Assembly: GCF_049319665.1 (NCBI RefSeq)
Contig: NZ_JBMOUD010000008.1
Span: 1-64,000, forward strand
Reading direction: 5' to 3'
Length of the DNA: 64,000 nt
DNA from: JBMOUD01 sp049319665
GTDB taxonomy: Bacteria; Pseudomonadota; Gammaproteobacteria; Enterobacterales; Enterobacteriaceae
Shown here: positions 28,601-34,966 of the stretch, in pieces
Position numbering within the stretch: the first letter of the stretch is position 1
How the letters are laid out: the number at the start of each line of letters is the position of its first letter
Made by a program: the position numbers and the translations under genes
Notes under the pieces: model-generated
The model's database searches: none
Seen by the model: only the letters and a program-made list of their open reading frames with translations
What the model was told of the DNA's origin: nothing

Positions 28601-28804
28601 GGTGTTCTACCGCTGGTTATCAGTTCAGGCGCAGGTTCTGGTGCTCAAAACGCCGTAGGTACTGGCGTAATGGGTGGTATGATCTCTGCAACCTTGCTGG
28701 CAATCTTCTTCGTCCCAGTATTCTTCGTGGTGGTTCGCCGCCGCTTTAGTAAGAATAAAGACGAGCTAGAACACAGTCATCCGGTTGAACACCACAATAA
28801 CTGA
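25655..28804 (+). CDS. acrB: Multidrug efflux RND transporter AcrB
   Basis: A proton-driven inner-membrane drug pump that works as a trimer with AcrA and TolC. The 1049-residue length equals that of E. coli AcrB. MAKFFIDRPIFAWV opens the first transmembrane helix. TM4 contains GLLVDDAIVVVENVER with the paired Asp of the proton relay (Asp407/408 region), and GLLTTVGLSAKNAILIVEF carries the Lys of the relay (Lys940 region). An ordinary intact gene; a hairpin terminator follows. Confidence 0.98.
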   Translation: MAKFFIDRPIFAWVLAIIIMMAGGLAILNLPISQYPSVAPPAIELTANYPGADAQTVQDSVTQVIEQNMNGIDNLMYMSSTSDSSGSVQITLTFTTGTNADIAQVQVQNKLQLATPLLPQEVQQQGIKVQKSSSSFLMVAGFISDSNMTQQDIADYVASNIQDPISRTSGVGNVQLFGSQYAMRVWMDPNKLNNYQLTPVDVINAIQVQNNQVAAGQIGGTPPVPGQQLNASIIAQTRLKSADEFGQILLKVNPDGSQVRLKDVSKIQLGGESYDVVARYNNRPAAGLGIQLATGANALQTSTAVKAELAKLQPFFPAGMKVVYPYDTTPFVKISINEVVKTLFEAIVLVFLVMYLFLQNFRATLIPTIAVPVVLLGTFAVISAFGYSINTLTMFGMVLAIGLLVDDAIVVVENVERVMAEEGLPPKEATKRSMEQIQGALVGIALVLSAVFVPMAFFGGSTGVIYRQFSITIVSAMVLSVVVAMVLTPALCATMLKPIAKGDHGKTTGFFGWFNKKFEQSTHHYTDSVANMLRSTGRYLAIYLVIVVLMAITFIQVPTSFLPEEDQGVFLTMAQLPAGATQERTQKVLDEVSNYYLTKEKANVESVFTVNGFGFAGRGQNTGIAFVSLKDWSQRSGEENKVPAITARAMGAFSKIKDAMVFAFNLPAIIELGTASGFDFELIDQGGLGHEKLTQARNQLLGMAAQHPDLLMAVRPNGLEDTPQFRLIIDQEKAQALGVSISDINTTLGSAWGGSYVNDFVDRGRVKKVYVQGESKFRMLPSDLNNWYVRGSSGQMVPFSSFSTTKWQYGSPRLERYNGLPSMEIQGMPVPGRSSGDAMAMMESLAAKLPAGIGYDWTGMSYQERLSGNQAPALYAISLIVVFLCLAALYESWSIPFSVMLVVPLGVIGALIATISRGLDNDVYFIVGLLTTVGLSAKNAILIVEFAKDLMDKEGKGLIESTLEAARMRLRPILMTSLAFILGVLPLVISSGAGSGAQNAVGTGVMGGMISATLLAIFFVPVFFVVVRRRFSKNKDELEHSHPVEHHNN

Positions 28805-28834
28805 TATTGATATTACAATTCAGTAAGTTGCCTA

Positions 28835-28860
28835 AAGGGTCGCGAAAGCGGCCCTTTTTT
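28835..28860 (+). terminator. acrAB terminator
   Basis: An AAGGGTCGC/GCGGCCCTT stem (one G-U pair) around a GAAA loop is followed by a run of T. It is about 30 bp past acrB. Confidence 0.8.
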
Positions 28861-28939
28861 ATTGCCTATTTTTCTTAAGTGGGAACATAAAACTTTTATG
28901 GCAGGTATTGAACGTGGGGTAAAAGATGTGCATACTTGC

Positions 28940-28952
28940 GTTATAGTATAAC
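28940..28952 (+). promoter_or_regulatory. Zur-like box before rpmE2-rpmJ2
   Basis: A perfect 6-1-6 palindrome, GTTATAGTATAAC, ends 19 bp before the rpmE2 ATG. It matches the core of the enterobacterial Zur operator (GTTATA, 1 base, TATAAC). Its position before zinc-free ribosomal protein genes, which are classical Zur targets, makes zinc-dependent repression very likely. Confidence 0.8.
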
Positions 28953-28971
28953 ATAACAGTTAAGGCCATTT

Positions 28972-29226
28972 ATGAAACCTAATATTCATCCTAACTATCG
29001 CACCGTCGTTTTTCATGACACGGGTGTTGATGAGTATTTCAAAGTAGGTTCGACTATTTCAACCGATCGTACTATCGAGTTTGAAGGTCAAACCTACCCT
29101 TATGTCACTCTGGATATTTCTTCTGCCTCACATCCGCATTACACAGGCAAACAGAAAACTCTGTCCAAAGAAGGCAGCACCGCACGTTTCAATCAGCGCT
29201 TTGGTAGCTTCCTTACTAAAAAATAA
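28972..29226 (+). CDS. rpmE2: Ribosomal protein L31 type B (zinc-free)
   Basis: An 84-residue alternative form of L31 that replaces the zinc-binding form in 50S subunits during zinc starvation. It has no cysteine at all, so it is the C-minus form, and it keeps the family features HPNYRTVVFHDTG and RFNQRFGSFL. A Zur-like box lies just upstream and rpmJ2 follows 20 bp downstream, as in the E. coli ykgM-ykgO pair. It probably frees zinc by displacing the normal L31. Confidence 0.95.
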   Translation: MKPNIHPNYRTVVFHDTGVDEYFKVGSTISTDRTIEFEGQTYPYVTLDISSASHPHYTGKQKTLSKEGSTARFNQRFGSFLTKK

Positions 29227-29246
29227 ACGCTTTCAGGGACTAAATT

Positions 29247-29387
29247 ATGAAGGTTTTAAGTTCGTTAAAATCCGCAAAGAATCGCCATCCAGATTGCAAA
29301 ATAGTAAAACGCAAAGGCCGCGTTTTCGTTATTTGCAAAAGCAATCCACGCTTTAAAGCGGTTCAGGGTCGTAAGAAAAAACGCTAG
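29247..29387 (+). CDS. rpmJ2: Ribosomal protein L36 paralogue (zinc-free form)
   Basis: A 46-codon gene read directly after rpmE2. The product starts MKVLSSLKSAKNRHPDCKIV and ends NPRFKAVQGRKKKR, matching E. coli YkgO. It has only two cysteines (Cys17 and Cys30) and lacks the Cys3-His zinc set of standard L36, so it is the zinc-independent form. It shares the Zur-controlled transcript with rpmE2 and is followed by a bidirectional terminator. Confidence 0.93.
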   Translation: MKVLSSLKSAKNRHPDCKIVKRKGRVFVICKSNPRFKAVQGRKKKR

Positions 29388-29414
29388 CCTTTATGTAGTG
29401 CATAGGCCATGACG

Positions 29415-29457
29415 TAAAAAAGCCCCGTTGCTTGCCCAACGGGGCTTTCGTTTTTTG
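29415..29457. terminator. Bidirectional terminator between rpmJ2 and the zinc ABC operon
   Basis: A strong stem (AGCCCCGTTG with CAACGGGGCT, 29421-29446) is flanked by a run of A on the left and T-rich sequence on the right. It can therefore end both the plus-strand ribosomal-protein transcript and the minus-strand transporter transcript. Confidence 0.8.
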
Positions 29458-29520
29458 AAAGAAAAGAATATCCCCTATCCATCCCCCAATAAATATCAGG
29501 GGATGAGCAGAGTTAAATCA

Positions 29521-30399
29521 CTACTTCATACTGGCAACAATTGCCTCAACATTATGAGTGAAGGCTTTCTCATAAGTAGATGCCGGGCCATCCGCTGTTG
29601 AAAGGGATTCTGGATATAACTCGCCTCCAGGTTTAGCGCCGGTAGCCGCAGCAATCTGTCGTACCAAACGCGGGTCGGTCTGGTTTTCAAAGAAGTAGGA
29701 TTTAACGCTCTCCTGCTTCATCTGTTTAATCAAATCCGCAACCCCGCTGGCGCTAGCTTCTGATTCTGTTGAAAAACCTACCGGGGCCATAAAGGTGACA
29801 TTATATTCACGACCAAAGTAACCAAAAGCATCATGGCTAGTCAGCACTTTACGTTTATCAACCGGAATAGCGCTAAACTCTGATTTTGCCCAAGTATCAA
29901 GTTTTTGCAGCTGCTGGATATAAGCATTGCCACGCGCCTTAAAGTACTCAGCATCTTCAGGATCTGCCGCAATTAAGGCATTCATCACGTTAGTGGCATA
30001 AATGACACCATTTGCCATGCTATTCCATGCATGAGGATCGGTGACAGTTTTACCATCATCTTCCATTTGGTGTGTGCTAATGCCTTTTGAGGCTGTAACT
30101 ACTTCGCCATGATAGCCCGATGCACCAATCAAACGATCCATCCAGCCTTCTAATCCTAACCCACTGACGAATACTACATCAGAGCTGGCGATCAGTTTGC
30201 TGTCTTTCGGAGCCGGTTCAAACGTATGCGGATCGCCATTAGGTCCAACTAAGCTACTGACCTTAACGTGTTCACCACCGACTTGATGAACGATATCCCC
30301 GAGGATTGAGAAACTGGCCACGGCATTGACTGTCTTAGCCATTGCCAGTGGGCTAGACAGCAGGGCAGCTACTGTCAAAGCTATTGGTGTTAATTTCAT
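29521..30399 (-). CDS. Zinc-type ABC transporter, periplasmic binding protein
   Basis: A cluster A-I metal-binding protein (ZnuA/TroA/SitA family), 292 residues with a signal peptide ending AMA. The likely ligands are His in GDPHTFEP, His in TDPHAWN, His in TSHDAFGYFG and Asp in STADGPAST. A His rather than Glu at the third site favours zinc over manganese or iron. The His-rich loop of classical ZnuA is missing. The start at 30399 follows AAAGGAAAG. It is last in an ATPase-permease-binding protein operon with a Zur-like box upstream and zinc-free ribosomal genes convergent to it. Confidence 0.85.
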   Translation of the reverse strand: MKLTPIALTVAALLSSPLAMAKTVNAVASFSILGDIVHQVGGEHVKVSSLVGPNGDPHTFEPAPKDSKLIASSDVVFVSGLGLEGWMDRLIGASGYHGEVVTASKGISTHQMEDDGKTVTDPHAWNSMANGVIYATNVMNALIAADPEDAEYFKARGNAYIQQLQKLDTWAKSEFSAIPVDKRKVLTSHDAFGYFGREYNVTFMAPVGFSTESEASASGVADLIKQMKQESVKSYFFENQTDPRLVRQIAAATGAKPGGELYPESLSTADGPASTYEKAFTHNVEAIVASMK

Positions 30400-30424
30400 A
30401 ATCTTTCCTTTCATTTTTACTTTC

Positions 30425-31282
30425 TTAACGTCGCGAAGCAGTCAACATCCCGCCCCGCGTTCCAAACAAAACAGAGATGAAAAACACAACGTTTGCACTG
30501 AGCACGATAGCCGGCCCTGCGGGGATCGATGCGTAATAAGACCAGACCAATCCGACAAAGCTGGACAAAATACCGATTAACATCGCGCTAAGAATGGTAT
30601 GAGGAAGGTCTCTCGCCCAAAAGCGCGCACTCGCTGCAGGTAACATAATCAATCCAACCGACATCAACGTGCCGAGGATTTGAAAACCAGCCACCAGATT
30701 AATAACCACTAACCCAAGGAAAATTGCCTGAACAACGGCCAACCATTTTCCCGCACTGACGCGTAAGAATAATGAGTCAAAAGACTCGATAACTAATGCA
30801 CGATAAATACAAGCCAGTACGATCAAAGAGCAACTGGTAATAATGCCAACCATAATCATCGCGTGTGCATCGACGGCCAAAATAGAACCAAACAAAACAT
30901 GCAATAAATCGACGCTCGAGCCACGTAGCGAGACTAATGTCACGCCCAATGCTAACGAGCCCAGATAGAAACCGGCAAAACTGGCATCTTCTCTTAACTT
31001 AGTTCGTCGGCTCACTACGCCAGAAAGCATCGCCACAGAAAGCCCAGCAATAAAACCGCCAACTCCCATTGCCACCAACGACATACCAGAAATCAGGTAA
31101 CCAATTGCCGCACCTGGTAATACCGCATGAGACAACGCATCACCAACCAGGCTCATACGCCGTAACATCAAAAATACCCCTAATGGCGTGGCGCTTATCG
31201 ACAGGGCCAGGCAGGCAATCAATGCCCTACGCATAAATCCAAACTGAATAAAGGGATCAAAAAGAAAATGGAAAACAAACAT
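30425..31282 (-). CDS. Zinc-type ABC transporter, permease
   Basis: An inner-membrane permease of the ABC-3 family (ZnuB/MntB/SitC type), 285 residues with about eight hydrophobic helices. The GVFLMLRRMSLVGDALSHAVLPG segment near the N-terminus is the family hallmark that contacts the ATPase. Its ATG overlaps the ATPase stop (TAATG). The family covers zinc, manganese and iron; zinc is inferred from the neighbouring binding protein and Zur-like sites. Confidence 0.88.
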   Translation of the reverse strand: MFVFHFLFDPFIQFGFMRRALIACLALSISATPLGVFLMLRRMSLVGDALSHAVLPGAAIGYLISGMSLVAMGVGGFIAGLSVAMLSGVVSRRTKLREDASFAGFYLGSLALGVTLVSLRGSSVDLLHVLFGSILAVDAHAMIMVGIITSCSLIVLACIYRALVIESFDSLFLRVSAGKWLAVVQAIFLGLVVINLVAGFQILGTLMSVGLIMLPAASARFWARDLPHTILSAMLIGILSSFVGLVWSYYASIPAGPAIVLSANVVFFISVLFGTRGGMLTASRR

Positions 31283-32016
31283 TAAATGGCAATCCTATCC
31301 ACAGAGAAGCTATCTGCAGAAACACAGGCATGATTACGATGTGGGAAATGACACAGCACATCGTCAGCACTCCCCCAAATATTCTGATCTTGGCTAAGAA
31401 ATAACACCTGAGGAAAATGCTCAGCAACCATAGAGATATCATGCAATACAGCGATGACTGTTTTGCCTTGTTGATACCACTGCTGAATGACTTGCAATAA
31501 TAGGGCTATTGTCTGGCTATCAATACCAGTAAAAGGCTCATCAAGCATAATAAGTGGCGCTTGTTGAATAAGTAAGCGTGCAAACAGAGCGCGCTGTAAT
31601 TGCCCGCCGGAAAGTTCCCCTACGGAGGAGTACGCCATCTCAGTCATACCAACCGTATCTAATGCCTGTTCTACCTGATTGCGTGATTCGCGGTTGATAC
31701 CACCAAATAAGCCGCTTTGCGGCCAGCATCCCATCGCGACCAGATCAAATACCCGAATAGGGAAGGTTCTATCTAACTCAGCTTGTTGCGGCAAATAAGC
31801 CAAGCGCGGGCGTTTTTTACCGGTCTCTGCCGAATTAAAAATAATATTCCCGGCAATCGGAGACTGCAAACCAGCTAACGTTTTAAGAAAGGTCGACTTA
31901 CCGGCGCCATTAGCCCCAATAACTGCCGTTAGGGAGCCTGCGTTAATCGTGCCATCAATAGGGGCAGCGACCGCACGACGGTCATAGCCTACTTCGAGTT
32001 TTTTGACTGTAATCAT
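31282..32016 (-). CDS. Zinc-type ABC transporter, ATP-binding protein
   Basis: A 244-residue ABC ATPase. Walker A is GANGAGKST near residue 36, the signature is LSGGQLQRALFARLL, and Walker B is MLDEPFTGID. The start MITVKKLEVGYD at 32016 overlaps the stop of an upstream 35-codon frame as ATGA. The longer frame from 32049 would overlap that small ORF further and is less likely. It is coupled to the permease gene and supplies energy for metal uptake. Confidence 0.88.
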   Translation of the reverse strand: MITVKKLEVGYDRRAVAAPIDGTINAGSLTAVIGANGAGKSTFLKTLAGLQSPIAGNIIFNSAETGKKRPRLAYLPQQAELDRTFPIRVFDLVAMGCWPQSGLFGGINRESRNQVEQALDTVGMTEMAYSSVGELSGGQLQRALFARLLIQQAPLIMLDEPFTGIDSQTIALLLQVIQQWYQQGKTVIAVLHDISMVAEHFPQVLFLSQDQNIWGSADDVLCHFPHRNHACVSADSFSVDRIAI

Positions 32017-32120
32017 GGTAAAGAAATAGCCCAATAGATGCCTAACCATAGGAAAGCGATCAACACAGCAGCTGCCGCACAGCGAGAAAATGCAGAGAGA
32101 GTAAAGAGTGTTTTAGTCAT
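32013..32120 (-). CDS. Predicted 35-residue single-pass membrane protein
   Basis: A short frame not in usual gene lists. It begins MTKTLFTLSAFSRC, followed by one hydrophobic segment (residues about 14-33, CAAAAVLIAFLWLGIYWAIS), and ends in Pro. Its TGA overlaps the ATG of the transporter ATPase gene, and it is the first frame after the Zur-like box. The hydrophobicity and coupling suggest a real small subunit or leader peptide for the transporter operon, but its ribosome-binding site is weak. I know no family for it. Confidence 0.5.
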   Translation of the reverse strand: MTKTLFTLSAFSRCAAAAVLIAFLWLGIYWAISLP

Positions 32121-32430
32121 AAAAACGGCCTATTTTTCTGATACATTATAACATCATATAAGTGATTTTTTTACAAGATATGAAGTTGTAATCATTCGTG
32201 AAAAATGCTCATGCTCGCTTAAAAAAAAAGCGTATTTTTCTTAAGCGAAAAGGGATAGTTAGATAATTTGAGTTAAAAAATAGTAAGTTATTATGAATAT
32301 TTAATAAAAAATAACGAAATCAATGATTTGAAAAGTTAGTATATTATGAATTTTATGCTAAGTATCATAGTCTCTTTAATAAATCATGTCATAATAATAG
32401 CCCAATTAGTTATTGTAAGAATTATCCTAA
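32121..32430. other. AT-rich divergent region
   Basis: A roughly 310-bp, very AT-rich gap lies between the zinc transporter operon and the unknown 117-aa gene. Besides the Zur-like box it holds a hairpin at 32215-32248 with arms CGCTTAA and TTAAGCG extended by A/T runs. No gene is seen. The composition suggests acquired or silenced DNA. Confidence 0.45.
32137..32161 (-). promoter_or_regulatory. Zur-like box before the zinc ABC operon
   Basis: On the minus strand the sequence TGATGTTATAATGTATCAG shares the ten bases ATGTTATAAT with the E. coli znu operator as I remember it, and it has TGAT/ATCA outer symmetry. It also contains a possible TATAAT -10 element. It lies about 20-40 bp upstream of the 35-codon ORF. 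It is less symmetrical than the box before rpmE2. Confidence 0.55.
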
Positions 32431-32784
32431 ATGAAAAAAATAATCCCGCATAATTTTCACGGGATAGTGCCAGATATCGAGCAGTTATTTTCTCTTATCA
32501 GATCGTATCTTTCAGTACTAGAAGCCCCTCTTACCTCAGGCCTGAATTTTTATTCTGAGAATGCTCACTACATCCCTAACTCTTTGAAGGCATTATCTAT
32601 CACTTTGATAGATAACAATAATTACTCAATGAATTACACTTTTCGTTGGGAGATCTTCAATGGTTGCCTTGACATTAATGCCCAAGAAACCATGCTAGAA
32701 AAAGTATCATTTAAAGTTCAGCCAGACGGTCTTGAATTTGATATAATCAATTTCGATCCTTCTGGTACAGAAAATGAATTGTAA
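32431..32784 (+). CDS. Hypothetical protein, 117 residues
   Basis: The reading frame begins MKKIIPHNFHGIVPDIEQLF and encodes an acidic, soluble-looking protein without signal peptide, membrane helix or known motif. It is AT-rich, unlike the neighbouring core genes, and has no strong ribosome-binding site before its ATG. It lies alone between the divergent zinc transporter operon and tomB-hha. I do not recognise its family. A real gene is likely from length and protein-like composition, but its function is unknown. Confidence 0.5.
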   Translation: MKKIIPHNFHGIVPDIEQLFSLIRSYLSVLEAPLTSGLNFYSENAHYIPNSLKALSITLIDNNNYSMNYTFRWEIFNGCLDINAQETMLEKVSFKVQPDGLEFDIINFDPSGTENEL

Positions 32785-33154
32785 GTTTATGCAATTGGAT
32801 TGCGCGAGTTAGAAAAAGTAGATTATATTTAATTATATCTTTGCGATATCTACTCGATTGATTTCCCGTAACAGATTTGATTCAACGTTTGTGTTTACAG
32901 TTTGGCAAGGTCAGTTTTTGTTTGGGTTGTTGTGTTCTGCTCAGCAGTATTTGTACTACACAACATTTATACTATGCAGTATGAATAACCGTTCGATCTG
33001 TTTTCTTGCGGTTCAGCTACAGACAGATGTTTGGCCGAGGACTGTTGTTTAGTAAAACAGTTGCTTAGTGAAAGGCTGGTTGTTAGTTAAAAGTTTTGTT
33101 GTTTACTCACAGAGTGTTATCAACACCGAATTAAGCCATTACGGAGGGGATGAT
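32785..33154. other. Gap upstream of tomB
   Basis: 370 bp hold no convincing gene. An AGTAGAT/ATCTACT inverted repeat at 32817-32856 could be the end of the preceding transcript, though it lacks a T-tract. The rest probably carries the tomB-hha promoter. GGAGGGG sits close before the tomB ATG. Confidence 0.4.
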
Positions 33155-33523
33155 ATGGATGAGTACTCGCCTAAGCGACATGATATTGCACAGTTGCGGT
33201 TCCTGAGTGAAAGTTTATATGACGAAGGAATTGCTACTCTGGGTGACAGCCATCACGGCTGGGTTAATGACCCAACCTCGGCATTGAATTTGCAACTGAA
33301 CGAACTGATTGAACATATTGCGTTTTTTGTAATGAGTTTTAAAATAAAATATCCGAATGATAATCACTTGAGCGATCTGGTTGAAGAGTATCTCGACGAT
33401 ACTTATACCTTGTTCAGTAATTACGGAATAAATGATTCTGACTTACGCCAATGGGAAAAAACCAAAAAGCGACTATTCAGAATGTTCTCAGGTGAGTACG
33501 TATGTACTCTAATGAAAACATAA
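33155..33523 (+). CDS. tomB: Hha toxicity modulator TomB
   Basis: A 122-residue partner of Hha, reported to counter Hha toxicity and affect biofilm. The start MDEYSPKRHDIAQLRFL equals that of the E. coli protein and follows GGAGGGG; 29 upstream in-frame codons are discarded. The core HGWVNDPTSALNLQLNELIEHIA is highly conserved. It precedes hha by 57 bp in the usual order, downstream of acrAB in E. coli but separated here by the zinc module. Confidence 0.93.
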   Translation: MDEYSPKRHDIAQLRFLSESLYDEGIATLGDSHHGWVNDPTSALNLQLNELIEHIAFFVMSFKIKYPNDNHLSDLVEEYLDDTYTLFSNYGINDSDLRQWEKTKKRLFRMFSGEYVCTLMKT

Positions 33524-33580
33524 AAGACAATTGGACATAGTTTTAGACACAGTTTTAGACACCTAACGAAAAAGGCTATA

Positions 33581-33784
33581 ATGAACAAAATCGACTACTT
33601 GATGCGTTTAAGAAAATGCACAACTATTGATACTCTTGAACGCGTCATTGAAAAAAACAAGTATGAGCTTTCAGATGACGAGCTGGAATTGTTTTACTCT
33701 GCCGCCGATCACCGCCTCGCAGAGCTAACAATGAATAAGCTGTATGATAAAATCCCTACTTCAGTCTGGAAATTTGTACGATAA
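33581..33784 (+). CDS. hha: Haemolysin expression modulator Hha/YmoA
   Basis: A 67-residue nucleoid-associated co-repressor that binds H-NS and strengthens silencing of AT-rich acquired genes. The sequence MNKIDYLMRLRKCTTIDTLE and its ending KIPTSVWKFVR are close to Yersinia YmoA and E. coli Hha. It is the second gene of tomB-hha and is followed by a terminator hairpin. The AT-rich accessory regions nearby are plausible targets, which is inference. Confidence 0.96.
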   Translation: MNKIDYLMRLRKCTTIDTLERVIEKNKYELSDDELELFYSAADHRLAELTMNKLYDKIPTSVWKFVR

Positions 33785-33805
33785 AAGGATTTTCATTTAA
33801 TGCCA

Positions 33806-33835
33806 TTGAGCCGACTTGTCGGCTCAATTTCTATT
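33806..33835 (+). terminator. hha terminator
   Basis: A perfect 10-bp stem (TTGAGCCGAC with GTCGGCTCAA) with a TT loop is followed by TTTCT. It lies about 20 bp after hha. Confidence 0.75.
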
Positions 33836-33900
33836 ATCACATCCAATCTCATCATCGTTATCCATTATTAAAATGTTATTTTAAAGTATTTATAACTTAC

Positions 33901-34845
33901 TCATTTAACTCTACGATGAAATTCTTGCAACAATAACTGAAAACATTTTTCTGCCTGTATTGAATATTGCGTTGAAGGCTTACGCATCATAGCCAGCGTT
34001 CGACTTACCTCAGGTTGCTGTAAATGAACGACTTTCAGTTCATCATCATTCAATGTTGCCGTATAAAATGCCGGTAAAATAGCGAGAGCTAAACGAGATC
34101 GTACTAAGCCATATAGCGTCTCAATAAAATCCACGCGGTAATTAATACTAATATTTAAATTATGGCTCTCTATTAACGAGTTCACTAATCTATTTAAATT
34201 ACCTTTTAAAAACACAGCAATAGGACGATTAGCTAATAACTTCCACGGAAGATGATATTCCTGAGCAAGGCTATCATCTTTGCGCATGACAACGACAAAA
34301 GGGTCTTCACATAGAGGATGTATTTCTAAAGAATCAGGAACGGTACTATCTAATGCACCAATGCCGAAATCCAGAGACCCATTATCTAATTCAACGAGTA
34401 ATGAATCATTGGTTTGATCATGAAATTCTACCCGCAAATTAGGAAAATGCTGGGCTAACAACTGGGGAACTGCCGGAAAAAGTAACGTGCTGACTGACGG
34501 AATTAATCCGATACGCAAAGTACCATCTCCACCCTGCGCCATAATTTGCTGCATATCATCAAAAGTGCCTTGCGCAACATTCAGCAGACGTTGCGCATAA
34601 GGAAGAATCGCCATTCCCTGTTCGGTTAGTGTGACCGACTGCGCGGTACGGTTAACTAATTTACCACCAAGCACCGACTCTATTTGGCGCAGCGAACTAC
34701 TCAGCGCGGGTTGGCTAATTGCCAAACGATGTGCTGTTTCGGTAAAGCTGCGCAATTGAGCCAGCGTGACAAAGTACTGGATCTGTTTAAGAGAGAGTGC
34801 CGGTAATCGGCGCCAAGGTTCGGAGATAGCCACCTGTTGATCCAA
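33901..34845 (-). CDS. LysR-family transcriptional regulator
   Basis: A 314-residue LysR protein. The helix-turn-helix occupies about residues 18-75 (FVTLAQLRSFTETAHRLAISQPALSSSLRQIE), and the effector-binding domain follows. It is divergent from the adenine deaminase gene with about 120 bp between starts, so it is the probable regulator of adenine use. LysR proteins usually bind such divergent regions and also control themselves. The ligand is unknown, perhaps a purine. Confidence 0.9.
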   Translation of the reverse strand: MDQQVAISEPWRRLPALSLKQIQYFVTLAQLRSFTETAHRLAISQPALSSSLRQIESVLGGKLVNRTAQSVTLTEQGMAILPYAQRLLNVAQGTFDDMQQIMAQGGDGTLRIGLIPSVSTLLFPAVPQLLAQHFPNLRVEFHDQTNDSLLVELDNGSLDFGIGALDSTVPDSLEIHPLCEDPFVVVMRKDDSLAQEYHLPWKLLANRPIAVFLKGNLNRLVNSLIESHNLNISINYRVDFIETLYGLVRSRLALAILPAFYTATLNDDELKVVHLQQPEVSRTLAMMRKPSTQYSIQAEKCFQLLLQEFHRRVK

Positions 34846-34966
34846 TAAAAAATAGAAAACGTTTGCTTAGCATAACTGCTTCTTATCAGCCGATAAAATA
34901 AATCATCTGTTAAAACCAGCCCCACCTGCCTACATTATCTTCATAACCCTTTTTATCAAGACACTT

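Noticed and set aside
32858..33052. 64-codon frame in the gap before tomB
   Set aside because: It starts with TTG, lacks a ribosome-binding site and has a Phe/Cys/Gln-rich translation without domain character.
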